Shown one piece after another: positions 23,589-31,255 of a stretch of 64,000 bases of DNA (its first letter is position 1; every line of letters begins with the position of its first letter). Under the pieces are notes generated by a model, which was given only the letters and a program-made list of their open reading frames with translations, ran no database searches and was not told the DNA's origin. Origin of the DNA: an uncultured Lachnospiraceae bacterium. GTDB taxonomy: Bacteria; Bacillota; Clostridia; Lachnospirales; Lachnospiraceae. The stretch lies in NCBI GenBank assembly GCA_900550285.1, contig URRW01000003.1, forward strand, positions 1-64,000, read 5' to 3'. The position numbers and the translations under genes are program-made.

Positions 23589-24860
23589 ATGAAGGCATTG
23601 GGGATTTTTTGCATGATAGGAGCCGGAATGATCGCAGGGGCGCTGGCGGCGGGAACCGATCCGGCGGTATTGCCGGCGGCAGGGGCAGCGGCGGTCGTAT
23701 CGGCGGCAGAGACGGCGCAGAAGCCCGACTGGAAAAAAGGGGCAGGCGTAGGCGCATGGCTGGCATCGGAGACAGAAGATGGGCTGACGGGCAGAGAACA
23801 GCCGAAGGCAGAAGCGTCCGAGACAGAAGCATCGGAGCCGGAACAGGAAGGACAAAAAGAGAGAGGGCAGACAGAGACAGAACCGCAGGATGACAGCCTG
23901 ACAAACCTCGTGATGGCGGACGTGCAGAACGTTTTGAACGTCAGGACAGAGCCGGACAGTGAGGCAGAGCTGGAAGGATATTTGTATGCAGACTGCGGCG
24001 GCACGATATTGGAGCGGCAGGACGGCTGGACGAAGCTGGAATCCGGGGCGCTGACGGGCTGGGCGAAGGACGATTATCTTTTGTTCGGGGAAGAGGCGGC
24101 AGACGCGGCAAGGGATGCGGGACGCGAGGTGGCGACCACGACGACGGGAGCGCTGCGGATCAGAAAGGAGCCGTCGGAGGATGCCGGTGTGTATGATCTT
24201 TTGGAAGAAGGGGCAAAATATGAAGTAATAAACGACGAACAGGTGGAGTTCGCCGGAGGGGATGCGGTTCCGGACGGCTGGGTTGCGGTGGACTACGGCG
24301 GCAAAACAGGCTATGTATCCGCCGATTATGTGGACGTATCCTTTGAAGTGGACTTTGGGGAGACGGTGGAACAGGTCAACGCCCGCAAAGAGGCGCAAAA
24401 GGAGCGCGAGAAAGCGCAGAAAGAGGCAGAGCAGAAAAAGGCTTCCGGCAAAAAGCAGCAACAAAGCGGATCGAAGAAATCAGAGGCGGCAGATTCAGAG
24501 GCGCAGAAGGCAGCCGTAGCGTCTGCGGATGACAGCGTCCTCTTGGCGGCGCTGATCCAGTGCGAGGCGGGAGACGAGCCGTATGAGGGACAGGTGGCAG
24601 TCGGCGCGGTCGTGATGAACCGTGTGAAAAGCGCGGCATATCCGAATACGGTAAAAGATGTGATCTACGCGTCGGGACAGTTTACGCCCGCAGGAAGCGG
24701 ACAGGTGGCGCGGGTGATTTCTTCGGGAAAGGTAAAGCAGAGCTGCCTTTTGGCTGCGCAGGAGGCGATGGCGGGCAGCAGCCCGGTGGGCGCGGCGACC
24801 CACTTTAGAAGGGCGGGCAGCCGCGAAGGCATCGTGATCGGAAGTCACGTTTTCTGGTAA
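23589..24860 (+). CDS. SleB-type cell-wall hydrolase with two SH3 domains (paralog)
   Basis: A 423-residue exported protein with an N-terminal hydrophobic segment, an acidic low-complexity linker (residues about 60-100), two SH3b-like domains (VQNVLNVRTEPDSEAELEGYLYADCGGTILERQDGW and GALRIRKEPSEDAGVYDLLEEG), a short Lys/Glu/Gln coiled coil, and a C-terminal SleB/hydrolase_2 domain (DDSVLLAALIQCEAGDEPYEGQVAVGAVVMNRVKS). It shares the catalytic domain of the preceding gene but has a different sensor/anchor part. It starts at an ATG behind GAGGGGAATTC. Its 3' end overlaps the tail of the convergent LacI-type gene by 16 bp. Confidence 0.88.
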   Translation: MKALGIFCMIGAGMIAGALAAGTDPAVLPAAGAAAVVSAAETAQKPDWKKGAGVGAWLASETEDGLTGREQPKAEASETEASEPEQEGQKERGQTETEPQDDSLTNLVMADVQNVLNVRTEPDSEAELEGYLYADCGGTILERQDGWTKLESGALTGWAKDDYLLFGEEAADAARDAGREVATTTTGALRIRKEPSEDAGVYDLLEEGAKYEVINDEQVEFAGGDAVPDGWVAVDYGGKTGYVSADYVDVSFEVDFGETVEQVNARKEAQKEREKAQKEAEQKKASGKKQQQSGSKKSEAADSEAQKAAVASADDSVLLAALIQCEAGDEPYEGQVAVGAVVMNRVKSAAYPNTVKDVIYASGQFTPAGSGQVARVISSGKVKQSCLLAAQEAMAGSSPVGAATHFRRAGSREGIVIGSHVFW

Positions 24861-25900
24861 GGAAATCCGGGATTGGGGGCGGTAGAAGAACGGAACACCG
24901 CCTGAGAAGAAATATAGATATTTTCATAGCGCGCATCAGGGTGCTGGATGCGGTAGAGGATCTGGGCGGCAAGCCGGGTGCCGATGTCTAAGTTGAACAC
25001 CTGAACGGATGTAAGTTCGTCCGCCGCCGGATTTTCTGCGATGTCGTCAAAGCCGGAGACGGCAACATCCTCCGGAACGCGGTAGCCGCGCCGCTTTAAA
25101 AGCTGGATGAGCAGGCAGGCGACATAATCGCTGACGCAGACAAAAGCGTCGGGCATCCGGGTAAGCGCGCTTAAAAAAGCGTCGATTTCCTCTTTATAGG
25201 TGTCCGCGCCGATCGCGCCGGTCATCGTAAGCTCCGGATGAAGCTCGAGGCCGTGGCTTTTTAAGGCGGAAGCAAAGCCCATAAAGCGTTCAAAGTTGGA
25301 CTGGGCGTAGTCAATATCCCCGATGAAGCCGAAAACGCGTCTGCCCTGCTGGATGAGGGTTTCCGTGATCTGCGAAACGACGGAACGGCTTTCCATCAAA
25401 ACGAGATCCCCGTTGAGGGCGGAAAAAGGAACGTGGGTCGCCGTGTCGAGAAAAACCTTGGGAACCGGCGCGTCAGAGAGCAGATGGAGAAGCCGCTGAT
25501 GATACACGTTCATAACGATCATCCCGGAAACCTGTCCGTTTGTAAGGGTGGACGGAAGCTGGTAATCTTCGTCGATTTCTGACGGGAGATAGGTGTAGAT
25601 CAGATTGACATTGTGAAAGGACAGCTCCTTGGCGATCTGATGGATAATGCTCATCCAGAAAAGAGACGTTTCGGGACGGCAGACAGCCAGGGCGATGCTC
25701 TCGGGAAGCGGCGCGGCAGAAACGCCCGGATGGTCGGCTGAGGCAGCCGGAGGTATTTTATAGTTCAGTTCCCTTGCCCGGAGCAGGATCTTTTCACGGA
25801 GGGCGTCAGAAACATTGTCCTGCCCGCTGAAAACCTTCCAGACGGTAGTGCGGGAGATGCCGAGGGAAGCGGCAATGTCCTGCATGGTAGTTTTTTTCAT
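24845..25900 (-). CDS. LacI-family transcriptional regulator
   Basis: A 351-residue regulator with the N-terminal helix-turn-helix MKKTTMQDIAASLGISRTTVWKVFSGQDNVSDALREKILLRARELNY, followed by a periplasmic-binding-like effector domain (GQVSGMIVMNV, GRRVFGFIGDIDYAQSNFERFMGF, PDAFVCVSDYVACLLIQLLKRRGYRVPEDVAVSGFDDIAE). This is the full LacI/GalR length. The start is the ATG at 25900 that begins the DNA-binding domain; an in-frame extension upstream is not homologous. No sugar genes are adjacent on its strand, so the target is not evident. A divergent AraC-type regulator begins about 260 bp away. Confidence 0.9.
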   Translation of the reverse strand: MKKTTMQDIAASLGISRTTVWKVFSGQDNVSDALREKILLRARELNYKIPPAASADHPGVSAAPLPESIALAVCRPETSLFWMSIIHQIAKELSFHNVNLIYTYLPSEIDEDYQLPSTLTNGQVSGMIVMNVYHQRLLHLLSDAPVPKVFLDTATHVPFSALNGDLVLMESRSVVSQITETLIQQGRRVFGFIGDIDYAQSNFERFMGFASALKSHGLELHPELTMTGAIGADTYKEEIDAFLSALTRMPDAFVCVSDYVACLLIQLLKRRGYRVPEDVAVSGFDDIAENPAADELTSVQVFNLDIGTRLAAQILYRIQHPDARYENIYISSQAVFRSSTAPNPGFPYQKT

Positions 25901-26161
25901 AAAAATCCAATCTGCGTGCTGCGGCACGCCCGCTTTAATGATATGTTTGCGGCGGCTCAGGACGCGGGAAGGCATCCGATGCTCCCTGCCCGGCAAAACC
26001 GGGTAAAAGGCGCGTCGTGCTGAACTGCCGGATATGTTTCATCATATCATAGGAAATAGGCTTTTAAAAGGAAAGATTGTATTTTTTTGCGGCGGCTGTT
26101 ATCTGCCGCATTTTTGTGTTATGCTTGGAATAGAAATATGGCGGTCGGAAGGAGTGGTTTT

Positions 26162-27076
26162 TTGGAAAAAGCATATAAGCTGGAATTTGGGAGCCATGCG
26201 GGCGGGGAGCTGTTCATGACCTGCTGCGGCTGCTCGCGGACGGAGCCGCTTCACAGCTTTGGCCCGGCGTTGAAGCCGCATTACCTGATCCATTTTGTGC
26301 TGAGCGGCAAGGGTATTTTTAAGACCGACGGGGAAGAATATCCGCTGGAGGGAGGCTGCGGCTTTTTGATCGAGCCGGGGCAGATGAGCTTTTATCAGGC
26401 GGATGAAAAGGAGCCGTGGACTTATATCTGGGTCGGGTTTGCGGGGACGCGGGCGGAGGAATATGTGAAAAGTATGGGGATTTCCGCAAGGCATCCGATC
26501 TTTCATTCGGAAAGCTCGGACGAGCTGTACGGGATCGTGCGGGACATGATGGATCATAATACGTTCGGCGTGTCCAATGAGCTGCGGCGCAACGGGCTGC
26601 TTCATATTTTTTTGTCGGTGGCGGCGCAGAGCGCTCCGGCGGCGCGCAGGGAGGATCCGGATAAGGCGAACCAGTATGTGCGCCGGGCGGTAGAGTTTAT
26701 CCAGCGCAATTACTGCAATCCGATCCGCGTCACGGACGTGGCGGATTATGTGTGCATCAACAGAAGCTATTTGTATACGCTGTTCCAGAAATCGCTGGGG
26801 ATGTCGCCGCAGCAGTTTTTATCCACATACCGCCTTACAAAAGCGGCAGAAATGCTCATGCTTCCGCAGCTTCCTGTGGAAAGCATCGCGCTGTCCTGCG
26901 GCTATCAGGATCCGCTGGTATTTACGAAGGCGTTCCGGCAGATGAAAGGGATGTCTCCGACGATGTACCGCAGGCAGATGCAGCAGGATGAAAACCGCGT
27001 GAACCGGGAGCATTTAAAGCAGGTGGAGGAATTTATCGCAAAGGTCGGGCGGCTGGATCTGGGCGGGGAACCGTAA
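26162..27076 (+). CDS. AraC-family transcriptional regulator with cupin sensor domain
   Basis: About 304 residues. The N-terminal part (HYLIHFVLSGKGIFKTDGEEYPLEGGCGFLIEPGQMSFYQADEKEPWTYIWVGFAG) is the sugar-binding cupin domain of AraC-type regulators. The C-terminal ~100 residues hold two helix-turn-helix motifs (RVTDVADYVCINRSYLYTLFQKSLGMSPQQFLSTYRL and LPVESIALSCGYQDPLVFTKAFRQMKGMSPTMYRRQ). The best start is a TTG at 26162 with GGAAGGAG 9-16 bp upstream; an ATG at 26138 is possible. Similar proteins control alpha-galactoside or other sugar operons, but none is adjacent, so its target is open. Confidence 0.85.
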   Translation: MEKAYKLEFGSHAGGELFMTCCGCSRTEPLHSFGPALKPHYLIHFVLSGKGIFKTDGEEYPLEGGCGFLIEPGQMSFYQADEKEPWTYIWVGFAGTRAEEYVKSMGISARHPIFHSESSDELYGIVRDMMDHNTFGVSNELRRNGLLHIFLSVAAQSAPAARREDPDKANQYVRRAVEFIQRNYCNPIRVTDVADYVCINRSYLYTLFQKSLGMSPQQFLSTYRLTKAAEMLMLPQLPVESIALSCGYQDPLVFTKAFRQMKGMSPTMYRRQMQQDENRVNREHLKQVEEFIAKVGRLDLGGEP

Positions 27077-27081
27077 AAATG

Positions 27082-27242
27082 ATCGGGTTGAAAATGAGAA
27101 ATTCATCGGATTGGAAATGAGAAATCTATCGGATTAAAAATGCAAAATCAATCGGGTTAAAAATATAAAATCTATCGGGTCGAAAATGCAAAATTTATCG
27201 GGTTGATATTGTAAAAACAATCGGGTTGAGGCATAATAAAGG
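27082..27242 (+). repeat. Seven tandem 23-bp repeats (iteron-like array)
   Basis: Seven units of exactly 23 bp start at 27082, 27105, 27128, 27151, 27174, 27197 and 27220. Each begins ATCGG(G/A)T and continues with an A/T-rich half, most often of the AAAATGNNAAAT kind. There are no spacers. The array fills the gap between the AraC gene and the ATPase gene and ends 12 bp before the ATPase start. Confidence 0.92.
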
Positions 27243-27254
27243 CAGAGGTGAAGC

Positions 27255-28535
27255 ATGATGGAGAAAAAAGATTATTTGCCAAGACTGATTGACGATAAGA
27301 TTGAAGAGTATCTGAGTGTGTTCGGGGCGGTATGTGTTGAGGGGCCAAAGTGGTGCGGGAAAACGTGGACCTCATCGTATCATTGCAGAAGCGGGATTTT
27401 TATTGGGAATCCGGAGGGGAATTTTCAAAACCGCCGATTGGCTGAAATGTCTCCTGCGCTGGTACTGGAAGGCGAAAAACCGCGTTTGATCGATGAGTGG
27501 CAGGAGGTTCCGCCAATCTGGGACGCGGTACGTTATCAGGTAGATCAGGAACCGCAGAAGGGACAGTTTATCCTGACCGGTTCGGCGACGCCGAATCACA
27601 AAGGGATCCTGCATAGCGGCGCGGGACGGATTGCCCGTCTGCGGATGCGTCCGATGTCCTTATTTGAATCGGGGGATTCGTCAGGAGAGGTTTCCTTGGA
27701 AAAGCTGTGCAAGGGGGACTTGAAGCCGGCAATGACCGGGGAAGTGGATTTAAAGGAGCTGATCCGGCTTATCATCCGGGGCGGATGGCCCGGCAGCATC
27801 GGTTTATCGCCGCAGCAGGCGGCGCTGCTGCCGGAGGAATATTTAAACGCGGTAATCGACGATGATGTTTACCGGATCGACGGGATAAAACGGAATACGA
27901 TAAAAATGCGCCTTTTGCTGCGTTCGCTTGCCCGCAACGAAAGCACAACTGCGACAAATAAAACGCTGAAAAATGATATTCGGGAAAACGATGATGAAGA
28001 TATTGACGTGGAGACGGTAAAGGAATATCTGGATATTTTTGAAAGGCTTTTTATTACAGATCATCAGCTGCCGTTTTCAGTCGGGGTCAGATCCTCCGTG
28101 CGGGTCAAGCAGGCGGTAAAAAGGCACTTTGCGGATCCGTCGCTGGCATGCGCCCTTTTGAAAGTAACACCGGAAAGCCTGCTCGGAGACTTGGAAACGC
28201 TGGGATTTTTGTTTGAAGCATTATGCGAGCGGGATTTGAAAATCTATGCGGAAACATTCGGCGCTTCCCTGTATCATTATCAGGACTATTCCGGAAGGGA
28301 AATCGACGCGGTAATAGAGATGCCTGACGGCAGCTGGTGCGCCTTTGAGATCAAGCTGGGGGCAAATCAGATCGACGCAGCGGCGGAGAATCTTTTGAAA
28401 ATTCAGAAAGAGATACAAAACGATCCGAAGGGGAGGCCGCCGAAAGTCCTTTGTGTGCTTTGCGGTCTGGCGAATGCAGCATATCAGCGTCCGGACGGCG
28501 TATATGTCATTCCGCTTACCGCATTAAAAAATTGA
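27255..28535 (+). CDS. AAA-type ATPase with DUF4143 domain (COG1373-like)
   Basis: A 426-residue protein. The N-terminal ATPase has Walker A GPKWCGKT at residues 30-37, a Walker B-like RLIDEWQEV near residue 80 and a sensor-like FILTGSATP near residue 110. The C-terminal DUF4143 region holds GREIDAVIEMPDGSWCAFEIKLG near residue 360, a D...ExK pattern of the PD-(D/E)XK nuclease type. Such AAA_14/DUF4143 proteins are widespread as single genes of unknown role; some are proposed to act on DNA. It starts at ATGATG behind GAGGTG and directly follows the 23-bp repeat array. No partner gene is next to it. Function not assigned. Confidence 0.85.
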   Translation: MMEKKDYLPRLIDDKIEEYLSVFGAVCVEGPKWCGKTWTSSYHCRSGIFIGNPEGNFQNRRLAEMSPALVLEGEKPRLIDEWQEVPPIWDAVRYQVDQEPQKGQFILTGSATPNHKGILHSGAGRIARLRMRPMSLFESGDSSGEVSLEKLCKGDLKPAMTGEVDLKELIRLIIRGGWPGSIGLSPQQAALLPEEYLNAVIDDDVYRIDGIKRNTIKMRLLLRSLARNESTTATNKTLKNDIRENDDEDIDVETVKEYLDIFERLFITDHQLPFSVGVRSSVRVKQAVKRHFADPSLACALLKVTPESLLGDLETLGFLFEALCERDLKIYAETFGASLYHYQDYSGREIDAVIEMPDGSWCAFEIKLGANQIDAAAENLLKIQKEIQNDPKGRPPKVLCVLCGLANAAYQRPDGVYVIPLTALKN

Positions 28536-28559
28536 GCTGTGAGAATACAGGGGGAATCC

Positions 28560-29111
28560 ATGACAGAGAAAAAGCGGTGCAGCTGGTGCAATCCGAAAAA
28601 CAAAACCTATATCCGCTATCACGATGAAGAGTGGGGCGTTCCGGATTTTGGGGAGCGGCATCTTTTTGAAATGCTGATTCTGGAATCGTTTCAGGCGGGG
28701 CTTTCATGGGAATGCGTGCTGAACAAAAGGGAGGCGTTCCGGAAAGCCTATGACGGCTTTGATCTGGAAAAGGTGTGCGCCTATGATGAAAAGAAGATGG
28801 CAGAGCTGGCGGAGGATGCGTCGATTATCCGAAACCGCTTAAAAATCCGCGCAAGCGTCGAAAATGCGCGGATTTTTAAGAAAATTTCAGAGGAATACGG
28901 AAGCTTTTATGAATACCTGAAGGTATTTACGGGAGGGAAGCTTTTTGCAGAGACGGGGCAGACGCATTCGCCGCTGTCAGATGCGGTCAGCGACGATCTG
29001 AAAAAACGCGGGATGCGGTTTGTGGGAACGACGATCATTTATTCGTATCTGCAGGCGGTCGGCGTGATTGATTCCCATGAGGAGGGATGTTTTTTGCATA
29101 AAGGGGGCTAA
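28560..29111 (+). CDS. tag: DNA-3-methyladenine glycosylase I
   Basis: A 183-residue base-excision repair enzyme that removes 3-methyladenine from alkylated DNA. Family features are the N-terminal RCSWC...YIRYHDEEWGVP, the LFEMLILESFQAGLSWECVLNKREAFRKAYDGFD block with its catalytic pocket residues, and the C-terminal FVGTTIIYSYLQAVGVIDSHEEGCF. The Zn-binding residues Cys near the N terminus, His in RYHDEEW, and His and Cys in SHEEGC are present. ATG at 28560 has GGGGGAA before it; an upstream in-frame GTG at 28539 is less likely. Confidence 0.94.
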   Translation: MTEKKRCSWCNPKNKTYIRYHDEEWGVPDFGERHLFEMLILESFQAGLSWECVLNKREAFRKAYDGFDLEKVCAYDEKKMAELAEDASIIRNRLKIRASVENARIFKKISEEYGSFYEYLKVFTGGKLFAETGQTHSPLSDAVSDDLKKRGMRFVGTTIIYSYLQAVGVIDSHEEGCFLHKGG

Positions 29112-29993
29112 CTACCCCCTGTAATCCTTACGCACAAACGGCTCTTCAATCCTGCATTCCGCCAGGATCCCGTATTTTTTCGGACGGCGGTAGGCGTTGC
29201 CGTGCACTTCCTCCTGCCGGTAACTTCGGAGCTGGTCAAGGTCAAGCTTTGCCAGAAAGATCCCCTCGCTTCCGTCCGCCTGCAGGATGCAGGTATCGCG
29301 CGAGCCGGGGAGGGCGGGAAGATAAGCGACGCCGTCAAAGACGCTGGAACCGCCGTTGCAGTCCGGGACGGTATCGGGATAGTTGCAGGTGGCGATGGCG
29401 GTCATATTTTCATAGGCGCGGCCGCGAAGCTGGGAAAGCCGGTTGATCTCCATGGGACAGGCGTTTGGCACGAGGATGAGCTCCGCGCCCTTTAGCATGA
29501 GGATGCGGGCGCTCTCCGGAAATTCCCGGTCATAGCAGATCATCGCGCCGACCTTAATTTTACCGCAGGCAGTATCGAGGTCGGTCACAAAAAAATCATC
29601 GCCGGGGGTGAGGAAGCGCTCGTCCCCGAAGTCGCAGGTATGGACCTTTGCATAGGTCATTTTGCGGTTTCCGAAGCGGTCGAACAAAACGAGCGTATTG
29701 CGGGGCGCGCCGCTCCATTTTTCCGGCAGGGTAATGCCGATGGACATTTCAAGCTCCTGCGCAAGCCTGCCGAAGGCGTTTACAAAATCTCCGTCGGAAG
29801 GGATCGCTTCCGCGGTCCATTCGTCTGCCGGGCGGTTATAAATATTGTAGCCGTTGCTCCACATTTCGGGAAAAAGGGCGATGTCTGCGCCGGCTTCTTT
29901 TGCCCTGCGGCAGGCGTCCATGCCTTTTTCGAGATTCTTTTCAAGGCTGCCGCAGGGAGCGATCTGCAGCAGCGCGATATTCAGTATATTCAT
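29112..29993 (-). CDS. Carbon-nitrogen hydrolase (nitrilase superfamily)
   Basis: A 293-residue C-N hydrolase with the complete Glu-Lys-Cys triad: Glu in ALFPEMWSNG, Lys in YAKVHTCDFGDERFLTPG, and Cys in GAMICYDREFPESARIL. It probably hydrolyses an amide of a small metabolite; substrates in this family range from N-carbamoyl compounds to omega-amides, and none can be chosen from sequence. It lies 63 bp downstream of an AraC-type regulator on the same strand and is likely co-transcribed with it. The 3' end abuts the tag gene tail to tail with no space. Confidence 0.88.
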   Translation of the reverse strand: MNILNIALLQIAPCGSLEKNLEKGMDACRRAKEAGADIALFPEMWSNGYNIYNRPADEWTAEAIPSDGDFVNAFGRLAQELEMSIGITLPEKWSGAPRNTLVLFDRFGNRKMTYAKVHTCDFGDERFLTPGDDFFVTDLDTACGKIKVGAMICYDREFPESARILMLKGAELILVPNACPMEINRLSQLRGRAYENMTAIATCNYPDTVPDCNGGSSVFDGVAYLPALPGSRDTCILQADGSEGIFLAKLDLDQLRSYRQEEVHGNAYRRPKKYGILAECRIEEPFVRKDYRG

Positions 29994-30056
29994 GAGAAAA
30001 CTCCTTTTATAAAAAATGATCGATCCGGCAATGCCGGTCAGATGAGGGTGTCAGCG

Positions 30057-30881
30057 CTATTCCCGGCATTTTTTCCGGTACGCGCTGGGACTCATATGGC
30101 AGTGCTTCTGGAAGCACTGGGCAAAATAGCTCTGGGAGGAAAAGCCGGAAAGCTCCGCCACCTGAGTGATATTATGGTCGGTACTTGCCAGAAGTTCCTG
30201 ACTGGCTTTGAGCCGGATGCCGCACAAAAAGCTCATCGGGGAGCAGCCGAAGCATTTGGTAAAAGCATGGACGAGATAATATTTATTCAGGTGGGAGATC
30301 TGCGACAGATCGTCAAGGGAAATGGCGCGGGCGTAATTGCTTTCGATATATTGCTTTACCTTGACGCACTCCTGACTGGATTTTACGGAAGAAACGTCAG
30401 AGGAAAGCAGACTGGAATGGCGCGTGAGGCGCACGACCATAACCTCGAGGAGATCCTGACAGATGAGCCGGTAGCCCGCGCCCTTTTTGGTCATTTCGGA
30501 CAAAAGGGACTGCATGATATAACGGTAGTCCGAATTTTCGCCGCTGCAGTTAAAGATCAGATGCCCGGAGTGGTCGGGAAAATCAAAGTCCGCGCCCTCG
30601 ACGCCAAGAATAATATATTCCAGCGGAATATCGCCAACGGAAACTTCCGTGTGGGCGATATTTGTATTTATAATAATGAAATCATCTTTTTTGACCGGAA
30701 AGATCTGGTCTTCGATCAGGTAGTTCCCGTTGCCCTTGATCACATAGCACAATTCGGAAAAAGGGTGGGTATGCGGCATGCTGGGCCAGTCGTCCTCGTA
30801 TTTGGAATAGGTAACGTAAAGGAGGCGCAGCTTGAGCGGGCTGACATCGCCGGCGCTCATATCATATCTGGAAATCGGCAT
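30057..30881 (-). CDS. AraC-family transcriptional regulator
   Basis: A 274-residue regulator. The N-terminal cupin (HTHPFSELCYVIKGNGNYLIEDQIFPVKKDDFIIINTNIAHTEVS) senses a ligand. The C-terminal double helix-turn-helix reads AISLDDLSQISHLNKYYLVHAFTKCFGCSPMSFLCGIRLKASQELL and NITQVAELSGFSSQSYFAQCFQKHCHMSPSAYRKK. It is divergent from the sugar ABC transporter/GH112 operon at 31256-36717, with 374 bp between, so it is a plausible regulator of that operon as well as of the nitrilase gene that follows it. Effector unknown. Confidence 0.9.
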   Translation of the reverse strand: MPISRYDMSAGDVSPLKLRLLYVTYSKYEDDWPSMPHTHPFSELCYVIKGNGNYLIEDQIFPVKKDDFIIINTNIAHTEVSVGDIPLEYIILGVEGADFDFPDHSGHLIFNCSGENSDYRYIMQSLLSEMTKKGAGYRLICQDLLEVMVVRLTRHSSLLSSDVSSVKSSQECVKVKQYIESNYARAISLDDLSQISHLNKYYLVHAFTKCFGCSPMSFLCGIRLKASQELLASTDHNITQVAELSGFSSQSYFAQCFQKHCHMSPSAYRKKCRE

Positions 30882-31255
30882 AAAAATCCCTCACAGCGTA
30901 AAAAACAGGACGGACAATTTTTTGAAAAGTTGCTTTTCTTTGTAAAAAAATTGCTTGTCCAAAATTCGGAAAAATGTCGGGACTGCACATGAAAATACGA
31001 AAAAAAGGATAATGCACAAAAAGAAATATATCAAAAAAATAAAATTAGGCATTCTGCCGAAGCAAAAAGGAAAATATTTTGTGCATATCGCGCTTTAATA
31101 TGTTTGTCCTATGCAGATATTTTATCATACTATCCGAACAAAAGCAATATTTATAAAAAATGAAGCAATATAAGCCTAGTTTATATGTGAAATGGCAGTT
31201 ATACTTAGTACATAAGCAAAACACGTTGTCACATTTTATAAGGAGGTTATGTATT
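30882..31255. promoter_or_regulatory. Divergent regulatory region of AraC gene and ABC-GH112 operon
   Basis: This 374-bp AT-rich gap has no gene. ATGCACAAAA at 31012-31021 and TTTTGTGCAT at 31077-31086 form a perfect inverted pair of 10-bp arms separated by 55 bp, a possible binding-site pair for the AraC-type protein. A TATACT at 31200-31205 could be a -10 box but has no good -35. AGGAGG at 31241-31246 is the ribosome site of the transporter gene. Confidence 0.45.

Noticed and set aside
27082..27242. CRISPR array
   Set aside because: The 23-bp units are directly adjacent with no unique spacers and there are no cas genes in the window.
29640..30992. A 450-codon plus-strand frame across the nitrilase and AraC genes
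   Set aside because: It is antisense to two genes with clear catalytic and DNA-binding motifs and crosses the gap between them.
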